A stretch of DNA of 64,000 nt from Bacillus sp. 103mf (GTDB taxonomy: Bacteria > Bacillota > Bacilli > Bacillales > Bacillaceae_G), in assembly GCF_900116295.1 (NCBI RefSeq), contig NZ_FPAF01000001.1, positions 310,001-374,000 on the forward strand, given 5' to 3'. The translations under genes and the position numbers were made by a program. The notes under the pieces are model-generated. The model was not told the origin of the DNA, ran no database searches, and was given only the letters and a program-made list of their open reading frames with translations. Positions 16,451-26,009 of this stretch are shown here, piece after piece. How positions within the stretch are numbered: the first letter of the stretch is position 1; each line of letters opens with the position of its first letter.

Positions 16451-17866
16451 TCAATTTATTCCTTTACATTTATCTTCTGAAATAGTTTCTTTTCTCAAAT
16501 GACTATGTTTTTTTGAATAAGCAAAGTATACAAATGCTCCAATTGCTAACCAAATTCCAAAATACAACCACGTTGTTAAAGGCAAGTTAACCATTAAAAA
16601 TAAACAACATACAATTGAAATAATCGGTACAAGCGGTACAAGTGGTACCATAAATCCCCGCTGCAAGCCTGGATGCCTTTTACGAAGAATGATAACAGAT
16701 ACCCCCACCATCGCAAACGTTAAGAGTGCCCCAATATTCGCTAAATTCGATAACTCTTTCAAATCAATAAATCCAGCAATTAAAGCACTACCCATTCCAG
16801 TTAACCAAGTTGAAAACGACGGCGCTTCCGTTTTTTTATTGATTTTCGCCAAAGCTTCTGGCAATAAACCATCACGGCTCATCGCAAAGAATACGCGTGT
16901 TGTTGCATAAATGTAAGCGAAGATTACCGCCATAATTCCAATTACAGCTCCGAATGCAATTATGCCTGCCACTTTATCTTGTCCCACAACTTCTAATACA
17001 TAAGCCATTGCTTCTGGTACATCTAATTCTTTATAAGATACCATTCCAGTCATTACAAGGCATACTGCGACATAAATAATTGTACAAATTACTAATGATA
17101 CAATAATACCGATTGGTAGATCGCGCTGTGGATTTTTTACTTCTTCTGCTGAAGTTGCTAGCGCATCAAATCCTAAGAAAGCAAAGAATACAGCAGCTCC
17201 CCCTGAAAAAATACCACTTAAACCATACGGTGCAAATGGAATCCAGTTTGCTGGTTTTACATAGAACACACCAACGGCAATAAATAATACAACAATACAA
17301 ATTTTAATTAACACCATTGCATTATTCACACGTTTACTTTCTTTCGTCCCACGTGATAATAACCATGTTAGTGCAAGTGTAATCATTACTGCTGGCAAAT
17401 TCACAATACCGCCCTGTGATGGAATTGTTAATAATGCTTTCGGTATCTCTAATCCAAATCCACTTATTAAGTTGTGAAAATACCCCGTCCATCCACCAGC
17501 TACTGCTGCCGTTGTTACAACGTATACGGATAGTAACGTCCATCCCATTAAATGTGCTACAAACTCTCCAATTGTTGCATATGAATATGTGTATACACTA
17601 CCTGATACCGGAAGTGTAGAAGCGACTTCGGCATAGCATAAAGCTGCAAATCCACAAACAATTGCTGCAATCATAAATGAAAAAATCACTGCTGGCCCAG
17701 CATCTCTTGCCGCAACCAATCCAGTGAGCACAAGAACTCCTGTGCCAATTATCGCACCAATACCTAACATTGTTAAATCAAACGCCCCTAATGTTTTCGT
17801 TAAAGTCTTACTTTGACTTTCTCTTAACAATTGGGTAACAGATTTCTTTTTAAATAGATTAACTAT
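16451..17866 (-). CDS. APC-family amino-acid permease (cationic amino acid transporter type)
   Basis: This is a proton-coupled amino-acid permease of the CAT subfamily (YfnA/YhdG-like) with about 12 membrane helices. The first-helix signature is GIGAIIGTGVLVLTG and the FAFLGFDALATSAEEVKNP region is family-typical. The natural N-terminus appears to read (start)VNLFKKKSVTQLLRESQSK, with AAAGGGGG eight bases upstream. The codon in the start position is ATA (17866-17864), with no ATG/GTG/TTG before the TTG at 17830, and that TTG lacks a ribosome-binding site. Either ATA is used, or expression is reduced by an ATG-to-ATA change. It follows tdcB on the same strand, separated by a probable terminator. 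Confidence 0.8.
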   Translation of the reverse strand: MVNLFKKKSVTQLLRESQSKTLTKTLGAFDLTMLGIGAIIGTGVLVLTGLVAARDAGPAVIFSFMIAAIVCGFAALCYAEVASTLPVSGSVYTYSYATIGEFVAHLMGWTLLSVYVVTTAAVAGGWTGYFHNLISGFGLEIPKALLTIPSQGGIVNLPAVMITLALTWLLSRGTKESKRVNNAMVLIKICIVVLFIAVGVFYVKPANWIPFAPYGLSGIFSGGAAVFFAFLGFDALATSAEEVKNPQRDLPIGIIVSLVICTIIYVAVCLVMTGMVSYKELDVPEAMAYVLEVVGQDKVAGIIAFGAVIGIMAVIFAYIYATTRVFFAMSRDGLLPEALAKINKKTEAPSFSTWLTGMGSALIAGFIDLKELSNLANIGALLTFAMVGVSVIILRKRHPGLQRGFMVPLVPLVPIISIVCCLFLMVNLPLTTWLYFGIWLAIGAFVYFAYSKKHSHLRKETISEDKCKGIN

Positions 17867-17890
17867 AAGACTTACCCCCTTTTACTAAGA

Positions 17891-17918
17891 AAAGCTAAGA
17901 GGATTTCTCTTAGCTCTT
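17891..17918 (-). terminator. probable terminator downstream of tdcB
   Basis: GCTAAGAG / CTCTTAGC hairpin followed on the minus strand by a short T-rich run. It lies between tdcB and the permease gene and may only partly separate them. Confidence 0.65.
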
Positions 17919-17976
17919 CTCGTGTTCTATAAACATATTTCTTAGTCTCATTTTTTATTTAACAAATTTTAGATTA

Positions 17977-18975
17977 TTACTTTACTTCATTCGCAAAGAA
18001 ATGCTCACATACGCTAGAAATACGAGTCAAATCAACGTTTCCACCAGAAATAATCGCTACTACTTTTTTCCCTTTTATATAGGAATCAACTTTACCAGCA
18101 AGAAGAGCAGCTGTCGCTAATGCTCCTGCACCTTCTACAACAGCTTTTCCGCGTTGTAATAAATCTTTCATAGCTACTTCTAACTCATCTTCTGATACAG
18201 TTACAATATCATCTACTAATTCTTCTACGATTTCAAAAGTTAAAGTCCCTGGAATTTTTACTGCGCAACCATCAGCAATAGTTGGTGCTTCATAATGCTC
18301 TACAATTTCACCTTTATCATACGAAGCTTTCATTCCATGAACATTATCAGCTTGAACACCAATTATATTAATAGAAGGATTAAAAGTTTTAAGTGCTACC
18401 GCGATTCCAGCAATAATTCCGCCGCCGCCAATTGGTACAATTACAGTATCAACGTCCCACATATCATCAAGAATGTCGAGACCAATTGTTCCCTGACCTG
18501 CCATAACTTGTACATCATCATATGGATGTAAATATGTTTCTCCAGTTTCTTTTATAATTTCTTCACATTTTGCTTTTGCATCATCAAACGTATCACCGTA
18601 TAAAATGACTTCTGAACCGTATCCTCTCGTTGCTTCAACTTTCGCCTTTGGAGCAGAAGTTGGCATCACAATTTTACTTTTAATTCCAAGTAAATGTGAA
18701 GATAACGCAACACCTTGTGCATGGTTACCAGCAGAACAAGCAATAACTCCACGAGCTTTTTCTTCATCTGTTAAAGTGGAAATTTTATTGAATGCCCCGC
18801 GAAATTTAAATGATCCTGTTAATTGCATATTTTCTAATTTTAAATATATTTCCCCGCCTGTTTTACTTGTTAAATAAAAGGATTTAACAAGCGGTGTTTT
18901 ACGAGCGTTTCTATCAAGAACTTGTTTGGCATTTTTAATATCAACAATATTTAGCGGCAAAGTTTTAGTAATCAT
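17977..18975 (-). CDS. tdcB: catabolic threonine/serine dehydratase
   Basis: This PLP-dependent enzyme deaminates L-threonine to 2-oxobutyrate (and serine to pyruvate). The 332-residue protein has only the catalytic domain and no C-terminal ACT-type regulatory domain, so it is the catabolic TdcB form rather than biosynthetic IlvA. The PLP lysine is in GSFKFRGA, followed by [10 protein letters not shown], the GGGGI phosphate loop and ISGGNVD. It starts one base after ald ends, a tight two-gene operon for amino-acid breakdown. Confidence 0.93.
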   Translation of the reverse strand: MITKTLPLNIVDIKNAKQVLDRNARKTPLVKSFYLTSKTGGEIYLKLENMQLTGSFKFRGAFNKISTLTDEEKARGVIACSAGNHAQGVALSSHLLGIKSKIVMPTSAPKAKVEATRGYGSEVILYGDTFDDAKAKCEEIIKETGETYLHPYDDVQVMAGQGTIGLDILDDMWDVDTVIVPIGGGGIIAGIAVALKTFNPSINIIGVQADNVHGMKASYDKGEIVEHYEAPTIADGCAVKIPGTLTFEIVEELVDDIVTVSEDELEVAMKDLLQRGKAVVEGAGALATAALLAGKVDSYIKGKKVVAIISGGNVDLTRISSVCEHFFANEVK

Positions 18976-18976
18976 A

Positions 18977-20086
18977 TTATAACACTTCTTTCAATTGTTT
19001 ATAATCTAACCCTAACGTTGTTCCTAGATTTTCATAAGTGATGGTTCCTTTATAAATATTGATACCATGTACTAATGAAGGTTTGTTTTGAATCGTCTCT
19101 TCTAAACCATCGTTCGCAATTGCTAATAAATAATCGATATTTCCATTCGCTAATGCCATAGTAGAAGTACGTGGAGTTGCCCCTGGCATATTTGGTACAG
19201 CATAATGAATGACACCGTGCTTAATAAATACAGGATCATTATGTGTTGTATAGTGATCAATCGTTTCAATCGTTCCACCCTGATCGATTGAAATATCAAC
19301 AACAACACTGCCCGGCTTCATGGACTGAATCATGTACTCTTTCACAATTTTTGGTGGTCTAGCACCCGGAATTAAAATTGTTGAAATAAATAAATCTGCA
19401 GTTTTAATAGCTTTCTCTAAGTTTTCAGTAGTAGATTCGATAACTTCAACTTGATCATTTGCGTATTTTTCTTTTAAATAAGCAATTTGTGTTTGATTTA
19501 ACTCTAAAATCGTTACGTGGCAACCGATTCCAACGGCCATATCACAAGCATTAATTGCCGCGTTACCTCCGCCTAAAATTACAACATTACCAGCTGGAAT
19601 ACCTTCTATTCCTGATAATAAAATACCTTCTCCTTCATGTTGTTTTTCTAAATAATAAGCTCCCATAAACACTGCACGACGCCCAGCAATTGCACTCATC
19701 GGTTTTAATAATGTTAAAACTCCATTTTCACTAATTGTTTCTCCAGCAATAGCTGTTGTTCCCGCTTTTCTCATCGCTTCCACACACTCTTTTGAAGCTG
19801 CTAAATGTAAAAATCCCCAAACGATTAAGTCTTTCTTAAAATATTTATATTCTTCCACTAAAGGTTCTTTTACTTTTACTACCATATCAACATCCCAGGC
19901 TTGCTCTTGATTAACTAAAGTAGCACCTGCATTTGTATATTCTTCATTTGTATAACCTGATCCCAGACCAGCATCTTTTTCTATTAATACTTCATGTCCA
20001 GCTTCAATTAATTTCTGGGCATTTTCTGGTGTCATCCCTACACGAGCTTCACCTTTTTTAATTTCTTTTACTACGCCAATTTTCAT
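18977..20086 (-). CDS. ald: alanine dehydrogenase
   Basis: Ald converts L-alanine to pyruvate and ammonia with NAD+. The 369-residue protein has the N-terminal [14 protein letters not shown] segment, the NAD-binding [19 protein letters not shown] region (about 168-186) and PGARPPK and [10 protein letters not shown] segments typical of the family. The ATG follows AAAGGATG. Its promoter region carries a CRP/FNR-type box, and it is cotranscribed with tdcB. Confidence 0.95.
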   Translation of the reverse strand: MKIGVVKEIKKGEARVGMTPENAQKLIEAGHEVLIEKDAGLGSGYTNEEYTNAGATLVNQEQAWDVDMVVKVKEPLVEEYKYFKKDLIVWGFLHLAASKECVEAMRKAGTTAIAGETISENGVLTLLKPMSAIAGRRAVFMGAYYLEKQHEGEGILLSGIEGIPAGNVVILGGGNAAINACDMAVGIGCHVTILELNQTQIAYLKEKYANDQVEVIESTTENLEKAIKTADLFISTILIPGARPPKIVKEYMIQSMKPGSVVVDISIDQGGTIETIDHYTTHNDPVFIKHGVIHYAVPNMPGATPRTSTMALANGNIDYLLAIANDGLEETIQNKPSLVHGINIYKGTITYENLGTTLGLDYKQLKEVL

Positions 20087-20219
20087 GCTGCCACATCCTT
20101 TTACTTTTAAAATGTAATATATACCATTACATTATTTTTATACGATCCAAATACATTTGTGGAAGATATGAAACGTTCTTATATTTCCTCATTTGTTTGA
20201 ATCGCCTGTTCACACCTAC

Positions 20220-20249
20220 AAGATAGCACTCCGGAAAATAATGAGTCAA
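20220..20249 (-). promoter_or_regulatory. candidate promoter of ald-tdcB
   Basis: On the minus strand TTGACT (20249-20244) is followed after 18 bases by TATCTT (20225-20220), about 130 bases before the ald start. The regulator box at 20251-20274 is centred roughly 50 bases upstream of the predicted transcription start. Confidence 0.5.
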
Positions 20250-20250
20250 C

Positions 20251-20274
20251 ATTTTGTGAAACAGTTCACAAAAT
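20251..20274. promoter_or_regulatory. CRP/FNR-type box 1 (ald side)
   Basis: ATTTTGTGAA-ACAG-TTCACAAAAT is a perfect 10-4-10 palindrome. Its core TGTGA-N6-TCACA equals the CRP/FNR-family consensus used by Bacillus Fnr and by ArcR-type regulators. Confidence 0.75.
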
Positions 20275-20409
20275 GTTTATTTTTATTTTAAAATAAATTT
20301 TTTCTTACAAAGAAGCATTGAAACCACTTTTTAAGTATGCTAGACTTTGTCACGAGTAACATCTCTTATGAATTCAAATAAACCGCAATTTTATTTTTTT
20401 ATTTACATT

Positions 20410-20425
20410 TGTGAATATCTTCACA
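20410..20425. promoter_or_regulatory. CRP/FNR-type box 2
   Basis: TGTGAATATCTTCACA fits TGTGA-N6-TCACA exactly. It lies in the middle of the 527-base spacer between ald and the divergent permease. Confidence 0.7.
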
Positions 20426-20473
20426 TTGAATAATATGGAAATACCTTTATAAGATGTATATATTTCTATAAAC

Positions 20474-20491
20474 TTGTGAATGATATCACAA
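20474..20491. promoter_or_regulatory. CRP/FNR-type box 3 (permease side)
   Basis: TTGTGAATGATATCACAA has the TGTGA-N6-TCACA core with matching flanking T and A. It lies about 125 bases before the permease start. Confidence 0.7.
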
Positions 20492-20613
20492 ATAAAATTA
20501 AATCTTACAATGATAGAGCACTATTAAAAAATTGAGAGGGTATACTATTAAAATTGAGACAAAAATGAATTCATTAGAGATTGTATGTATTTTGCGAAAC
20601 AGGAGTGATTATA

Positions 20614-21957
20614 ATGTCACAAGAACAACTAAAAAAAGAGATTGGCTTCTTCGCAGCATTAACCACTGTTATTGGTACTGTTATTGGAGCAGGTGTATTT
20701 TTTAAACCTACTGCATTATACGGCGTAACTGGGTCAGCAAGTTTAGGATTACTCGCATGGGTAATTGGAGGAATCTTAACTGTTTGCTCAGGTTTAACTG
20801 CAGCTGAGCTTTCAGCAGCTATTCCTGAAACAGGTGGAATGATGGCATATCTAAAACGCACTTATGGAAACTTAACTGCTTTCCTACTAGGCTGGGCACA
20901 AACTGTTATTTACTTCCCTGCCAATATTGCAGCACTTGCAATTATTTTCGGAACACAAGCAGTTAGTTTATTTGGATTAAATGCGAATGAACATAAATTG
21001 ATGATTATTGGAGTTGCTGTTATTACCGCAGCTTTCGTAACCTTTATGAACTCCTTAGGAGCGAAAGCAGCCGGCGGAATTCAAATGGTATCAACTATTT
21101 GTAAATTAGTTCCTTTAGCATTGCTTATTATTTTTGGATTATTGCATAAAGGCGACGTAACTCTACAACTGTTTCCAGTTGAAGCAGGACCAGGTAAATC
21201 ATTTATTTCTGCACTTGGATCTGGCTTACTTGCAACAATGTTTGCTTATGATGGATGGATTCATGTAGGAAATATCGCTGGGGAAATGAAAAACCCTAAA
21301 AAAGACTTACCTAAAGCAATTGTAATCGGATTATCTACTGTTATGGTTGTTTACTTACTCATTAATATTGCTTTCCTTATGGTAATGTCTGCAACAGCAC
21401 TTGCAGGAACTGATACACCTGCATCTCAAGTAGCGACAATTTTATTTGGAGCAATGGGAGGAAAATTAGTTACAATCGGTATTTTAATTTCCGTATTTGG
21501 AACAATCAATGGATATATCATGACAGGAATGCGTATCCCTTATGCAATGGCATTAGAAAATAAACTACCGTTTAGTAAATGGTTTGCAACATTATCTAAA
21601 AATGGCCACGTTCCTTATAATTCTGGAATCTTTATGTTATGCGTTTCGATTATCATGATGGTTATCGGTGGATTCAACACATTAACAGATATGTTAGTGT
21701 TTGTTATATGGATATTCTATACAATGACTTTCGTAGCAGTATTCATTTTACGTAAAAGAGAACCAGATCTTGTGCGTCCTTACAAAGTACCGCTATACCC
21801 TATTATCCCTATAATTTCCATTTTAGGTGGATCATTTATCGTTATTAATACTCTTTTCACACAAACGTTGCTAGCATTATGTGGTATCGGCTTAACCGCT
21901 TTAGGTCTTCCTATTTACTTTGCAATGCGAAGCAAGCATGTAGAACCTAATAAATAA
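20614..21957 (+). CDS. APC-family amino-acid permease (SteT/YkbA-like, Ser/Thr exchanger type)
   Basis: The 447-residue protein has about 12 membrane helices. The first helix reads TVIGTVIGAGVFFKPTALYG and MFAYDGWIHVGNIAGEMKNP is in the sixth-helix region, both typical of the LAT-like SteT group that exchanges serine and threonine. ATG at 20614 follows AGGAGTG; the frame upstream has no ribosome-binding site. It diverges from ald-tdcB, whose enzymes would consume imported serine, threonine and alanine, and shares the regulator-box region. The exact substrate is inferred. Confidence 0.88.
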   Translation: MSQEQLKKEIGFFAALTTVIGTVIGAGVFFKPTALYGVTGSASLGLLAWVIGGILTVCSGLTAAELSAAIPETGGMMAYLKRTYGNLTAFLLGWAQTVIYFPANIAALAIIFGTQAVSLFGLNANEHKLMIIGVAVITAAFVTFMNSLGAKAAGGIQMVSTICKLVPLALLIIFGLLHKGDVTLQLFPVEAGPGKSFISALGSGLLATMFAYDGWIHVGNIAGEMKNPKKDLPKAIVIGLSTVMVVYLLINIAFLMVMSATALAGTDTPASQVATILFGAMGGKLVTIGILISVFGTINGYIMTGMRIPYAMALENKLPFSKWFATLSKNGHVPYNSGIFMLCVSIIMMVIGGFNTLTDMLVFVIWIFYTMTFVAVFILRKREPDLVRPYKVPLYPIIPIISILGGSFIVINTLFTQTLLALCGIGLTALGLPIYFAMRSKHVEPNK

Positions 21958-21968
21958 TCATTTATAGA

Positions 21969-22014
21969 CGTGTATAAAATCCTTATGCTAAATAGATAAT
22001 GGATTTTATACACG
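21969..22014. terminator. bidirectional terminator between the permease and the MFS gene
   Basis: CGTGTATAAAATCC / GGATTTTATACACG is a perfect 14-base stem between convergent genes, with T-runs outside it. Confidence 0.85.
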
Positions 22015-22062
22015 TTTATTTTTTCATAACTCTATAGATATCCGAAACCTAAAGATTGCCAT

Positions 22063-23355
22063 TCAAATACCACTTTGTATATCCTTCGTTCCTTTAGGAG
22101 ATGTTATTTCCCCCTCATTTCTTAATACCATTTTCACTACAACTGTCATTACAATCATCGCAATACTTACAAACAGTATAGGAATATAAACCTTTATACT
22201 AAAAGCTTCAAATATGACACCATATATGACCTGACCTACAGGTGCCATGCATTGTGAAACCGCCGTAATAATCGCCATGACTTTCCCTAAATTTTCATTG
22301 GGTGTTTTCTTTTGCACAGCGGTAATGACAAAAATAGAGACAATAATCATCACCATCGCAATAAAGATTGCACACAAGATAAAGAGTATAAATGATGGAT
22401 AGTATCCGAAGTTAAGTACAAGTGGTGTAATCGATAAAGCCATTGGTACAATCAATAAGGCCATTATGAGAAACCAAAGATACAGTTTTTTCATTTGCAT
22501 CTTTTTTGCAAAAAAACCGATGGATAATGCCCCTAAAATTGTAGCAAAATCTATGAGCCCCATTCCAATACCATACATTGTGTCACTACTTTTCATGACT
22601 ACTCGTAAAATGATGGGGCCGCCAACAACAAACAACGGTGTGAGAATTAAGTTGAGGAAAGCTGCAAGGATTATACATTTCAAAATAAAAGGCTGTTTAA
22701 CTACATAGATGCACCCTATTTTTAAATCTTTTACGATTGTCGATATAATATGTCCATCGTGTTCCCTTTTAACAAACGGGATATGAATAAACATTGCTAA
22801 TACTGCGGCTAAGAAAAAAGCGATACAACTCATTACAACAAGCATTTCTAAACCTACAATACCATACAATACTCCGCCTAAAACAGGAGCTGCTACGCTT
22901 GATAGTGCTTGAACGCCATTCACGATACCATTCGCCTGCTCCAGCTTATTTTCCGCAACTAACAAAGGAACACTTGCCATGACAGCTGGCGAATACATGG
23001 CGCTAATCATCGCTAGTAAAATCATAACAACACTGATCAGTATCACAGAAGTATTACTAGCTGCTAACAACAAAAGAAAACAAAATACAATGGCACTGCT
23101 TGCAAAATCAAAAATCACCATTAAGTTGCGGCGATTAAATCTGTCAGCAATAGCCCCGCCAAGAGGTGATAACAAAAGTGGTACATTTGATACGGCATAC
23201 AAAGTCGCATATATATCTGCCCGACCTGTTATGTCCAACACATAGAGAGATAAAGCAAAACGTAAGAAAGAAGAACCTAATACTGATATAATCTGTCCCA
23301 TTACCATTAAATTAAAAGCTTTAGGAAAAGGCTTTATATTGCTATTATTTCGCAT
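22063..23355 (-). CDS. MFS transporter (macrolide-efflux-like)
   Basis: This is a 12-helix major facilitator of about 430 residues. It has the motif A-like GGAIADRFNRRNLMVIFD loop between helices 2 and 3, as in MefA/YfmO-type exporters. It is probably a drug or metabolite efflux pump. The ATG at 23355 follows GAAAGGTG; the upstream ATG overlaps that site. A palindrome identical in arms to one before the TetR gene lies in its promoter region, so the TetR protein is its likely repressor. Confidence 0.85.
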   Translation of the reverse strand: MRNNSNIKPFPKAFNLMVMGQIISVLGSSFLRFALSLYVLDITGRADIYATLYAVSNVPLLLSPLGGAIADRFNRRNLMVIFDFASSAIVFCFLLLLAASNTSVILISVVMILLAMISAMYSPAVMASVPLLVAENKLEQANGIVNGVQALSSVAAPVLGGVLYGIVGLEMLVVMSCIAFFLAAVLAMFIHIPFVKREHDGHIISTIVKDLKIGCIYVVKQPFILKCIILAAFLNLILTPLFVVGGPIILRVVMKSSDTMYGIGMGLIDFATILGALSIGFFAKKMQMKKLYLWFLIMALLIVPMALSITPLVLNFGYYPSFILFILCAIFIAMVMIIVSIFVITAVQKKTPNENLGKVMAIITAVSQCMAPVGQVIYGVIFEAFSIKVYIPILFVSIAMIVMTVVVKMVLRNEGEITSPKGTKDIQSGI

Positions 23356-23381
23356 AATATATACACCTTTCATTAAGGGAT

Positions 23382-23400
23382 TAGACCGACTACCGGTCTA
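23382..23400. promoter_or_regulatory. TetR-type operator in front of the MFS gene
   Basis: TAGACCG-ACTAC-CGGTCTA, a palindrome with seven-base arms, 27 bases before the MFS start. Its arms are identical to those at 24154-24172. Confidence 0.85.
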
Positions 23401-23487
23401 TAATTTTGTATAAAATACTAAAGCTAAATGTAGAGACAAGTATATTAATATTTATGAAGAAACTTGCCCTACATTTTCTCGTGTATC

Positions 23488-24135
23488 TTATTGGCCATTT
23501 TCAGACTGTCCCATTAAAATATCTAAAATGTAATCAAAACTGCCTTTTTTAGCACCAAGAGTCATCTCCATCATATTAATAAACGCCTTTGCTCTTTGCA
23601 TCGCTTCATGAGGCTGCCATTGAAACAACCCTTCATCGAATATTACTTGTGCAGAAGCAAGTAAAAATTCCATGGTTTCTTGTGGATAATCTGTCACAAA
23701 AACATTTTCATTGATTCCTTGCTTAATCACCTCCGTCAAAACAGGTGTTAAATGTACAATAGACTGAACTAAACTTCTCTGATGCATTTCAGCATTACTT
23801 GGTTGATGAAATTGCTCAATCATTTTTTCTTTGTTTCCTCCAGCTTTTGGTGCTTGCGTCATTAAAATATGAAATAATTTATCAAGTACAGGGATGTTAG
23901 GATCTGAAGCGATCTTTTTTGCTGCCGCTACATCCGCATCTATCATTCGCATAATAATAGCATCCATTACTTCCTCTTTTGATTTGAAATAATGATAAAA
24001 TGTTCCTTTTGCAATACCGATTTCCTGCAGAATATCGTTTACGGTCGTTTTCCTATATCCTTTAGAAACAAACAATTTTTCTGCGGTATCTAAAATTTCA
24101 TTTCTGCGTTCTTCATATTCTTTTACGATTCTCAT
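23488..24135 (-). CDS. TetR/AcrR family repressor
   Basis: This is a 215-residue TetR-family regulator. The N-terminal HTH is clear: ILDTAEKLFVSKGYRKTTVN, then DILQEIGIAKGTFYHYFKSK. The C-terminal ligand domain is variable. It lies upstream of the MFS gene on the same strand, and both promoters carry the same palindrome. The simplest reading is autorepression plus repression of the exporter, relieved by an exporter substrate. Confidence 0.92.
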   Translation of the reverse strand: MRIVKEYEERRNEILDTAEKLFVSKGYRKTTVNDILQEIGIAKGTFYHYFKSKEEVMDAIIMRMIDADVAAAKKIASDPNIPVLDKLFHILMTQAPKAGGNKEKMIEQFHQPSNAEMHQRSLVQSIVHLTPVLTEVIKQGINENVFVTDYPQETMEFLLASAQVIFDEGLFQWQPHEAMQRAKAFINMMEMTLGAKKGSFDYILDILMGQSENGQ

Positions 24136-24153
24136 CCATTAACTCCTTTCAAT

Positions 24154-24172
24154 TAGACCGACTGCCGGTCTA
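24154..24172. promoter_or_regulatory. TetR-type operator in front of the tetR gene
   Basis: TAGACCG-ACTGC-CGGTCTA, with seven-base arms identical to the operator before the MFS gene, just upstream of the ribosome-binding site. Confidence 0.85.
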
Positions 24173-24258
24173 ATGTAATTATATGTATAGTATATAAAAA
24201 AGTGTATTTTTTGTATATAACTGACTAAAAACATAAAAACCCTTATAACCGTAAACAA

Positions 24259-24293
24259 AAAAGAAGCAATTTATTATGCTCCTTTTTCAACAA
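24259..24293 (-). terminator. weak terminator downstream of the O-methyltransferase
   Basis: GGAGCA / TGCTTC short stem with an AT-rich loop, followed on the minus strand by TTTTTT. The stem is short. Confidence 0.45.
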
Positions 24294-24296
24294 TTA

Positions 24297-24965
24297 TTAC
24301 AAAACTACTCCTATCGCAAATCCATCATATCCTTTACTTCCCACAGTCTGTATTGCCGTTGAAGATAGTTGTGATTCAGATGCAAGAGTATCAAAAAAGC
24401 AACGAATTCCTTGAACATTAGAATCAGTACTAGAAGCGTTCACTACCTCTCCTTTGCGAACCACATTGTCCCCTATAATTACTGTACCTTTTCGAGATAA
24501 TTTGAGTGCCCACTTTACATATTCCGAGTTGTTTTGTTTATCTGCATCAATAAAAATGAAATCAAATGGGCCGACTCCCTCATCATTTAATTTCGGCAAT
24601 GTTTCGAGAGCAGGTCCAATTCGTACTTCTACTAAATCGGATAACCCCGCACTGGCTATATTTGATTTTGCAACGTCAGCGTGATATACCTCTGATTCAA
24701 GCGTAATTAAACGCCCGTCTGCTGGTAAAGCTCGTGCCAGCCAAATCGTACTATATCCTCCTAATGTTCCAATTTCTAATATTCTTTTCGCTCCTTTTAT
24801 TAGCGCTAGTAAGTGAAGGAATTTTGCTTGATTCGGAGCAACGTCGATTGCAGGTAATCCTGCCTTAGAATTTGCTTCCAATACATTCTCAAGGGTTTCA
24901 TCTGCAGGTAATAACTGCTTTGTAATATATGCATCCACCTCAATCCATTTCTGTAAATCCTCCAT
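24297..24965 (-). CDS. SAM-dependent O-methyltransferase (catechol OMT-like, class I)
   Basis: This 222-residue methyltransferase belongs to the COMT/CCoAOMT-like group common in Bacillus. The SAM-binding motif I is ILEIGTLGGYSTIWLARAL (about 62-80), with motif II DFIFIDADKQN (metal-binding Asp) and a downstream IIGDNVVRKGEV. The family methylates small phenolic or catechol-like substrates in a metal-dependent way; the substrate here is unknown. It has its own ribosome-binding site (AAAGGAG) and may be independent of the TetR-MFS pair. Confidence 0.9.
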   Translation of the reverse strand: MEDLQKWIEVDAYITKQLLPADETLENVLEANSKAGLPAIDVAPNQAKFLHLLALIKGAKRILEIGTLGGYSTIWLARALPADGRLITLESEVYHADVAKSNIASAGLSDLVEVRIGPALETLPKLNDEGVGPFDFIFIDADKQNNSEYVKWALKLSRKGTVIIGDNVVRKGEVVNASSTDSNVQGIRCFFDTLASESQLSSTAIQTVGSKGYDGFAIGVVL

Positions 24966-25166
24966 TATAATTCGCTCCTTTGTTATATGTATTCCTAACT
25001 AATTCCAATTCTATTATTTAGGTTTCTTCTTAAAATCGTTCTCCCCTATTCTTTATTTAGTATACTTCGTTCAAAATTGAAAAAAAGGTTATAATTTAAC
25101 GACGAATTTCCCCTTTTTAATATATTTCTCCAATCTAATTTTTCTCCTATCATATAAGAAATCCCC

Positions 25167-25203
25167 TATAGAATAGACTTTTTTAGTGTCTACTCTATAG
25201 GGT
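25167..25203. other. long imperfect palindrome in the spacer before the ABC genes
   Basis: CCTATAGA.TAGAC / GTCTA.TCTATAGG pairs 13 of 14 positions around a short T-rich loop. It is downstream of the ABC transporter operon and may be its terminator, although no T-run follows on that strand. The rest of 24966-25280 shows nothing. Confidence 0.5.
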
Positions 25204-25280
25204 ACATTTTAATACTCAAGAGGGCTTTTTTAACCCATTATGTAATACAACACCTTTAAAGAGTATATTTCCATGTAAAT

Positions 25281-25994
25281 TTAATTCCATCTCATTGATT
25301 TTTTACTATATAAAATAGACAACGTAAATATACAAATTATTAACGATAAGAAGTATACAGTTACAATAATATACAAATATTCAATTTCGATACTATCAAA
25401 ATAAAGACTTCTAACCGGATATGACCAAGGGAATAGTATCCAATACTTTGTCGAGGAGATCAAAAAGCTTCCAAGTCCACCTATAAACCCGACTATTAGT
25501 GAAAGTAATGGTATTTTATAGAATATTATATTTATTAGAAAATGAAGATTAACTATAATTAAAGAGCTAATTACCATAAAAAGTATAGATAAACTTACAC
25601 TTTGATAAACGGTGCCGAGATTATCTACTGTTAATGCTATTGGTAAGCTAGTTATGATTAAAGCACATATTAAATAGCAAAAAATAGTTATTAAACAAAA
25701 CAAAAACTTATTAATTAATATAGTTTTTAAAGTAATCCCATGATAAATAGCGGACATATACCCTTTTCTTCTAAATTCGTTTACAAAAGAAAATGATACT
25801 AATAGACCTATAGAAATAGGTAAAAATAGTCTACAAAAAAGGCTCATAATCGCTATATACATTGCAATGCCATCTTTTAATTGGGCAAGTAATGTTAGAA
25901 AGACTTGAAAACTAATTGGTATCAAAAGAAATACGAGTAGCAGGATATACAATCCATTGTTAAGACTTTTTTTATATTCACCTATAATACCCAT
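25281..25994 (-). CDS. ABC-2 type permease subunit (immunity/BcrB-like)
   Basis: The protein is about 237 residues with six predicted membrane helices, including [20 protein letters not shown] and YLYIIVTVYFLSLIICIFTL. It has no motif beyond the general ABC-2 fold. It is the last gene of a tightly packed ATPase-permease-permease operon like lantibiotic-immunity (LanFEG) and bacitracin (BcrAB) exporters. ATG at 25994 is preferred because AAAGG is nine bases upstream; the GTG at 26003 sits on the ribosome-binding site. Confidence 0.75.
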   Translation of the reverse strand: MGIIGEYKKSLNNGLYILLLVFLLIPISFQVFLTLLAQLKDGIAMYIAIMSLFCRLFLPISIGLLVSFSFVNEFRRKGYMSAIYHGITLKTILINKFLFCLITIFCYLICALIITSLPIALTVDNLGTVYQSVSLSILFMVISSLIIVNLHFLINIIFYKIPLLSLIVGFIGGLGSFLISSTKYWILFPWSYPVRSLYFDSIEIEYLYIIVTVYFLSLIICIFTLSILYSKKSMRWN

Positions 25995-26009
25995 TTTTTT
26001 CACCCTTTA

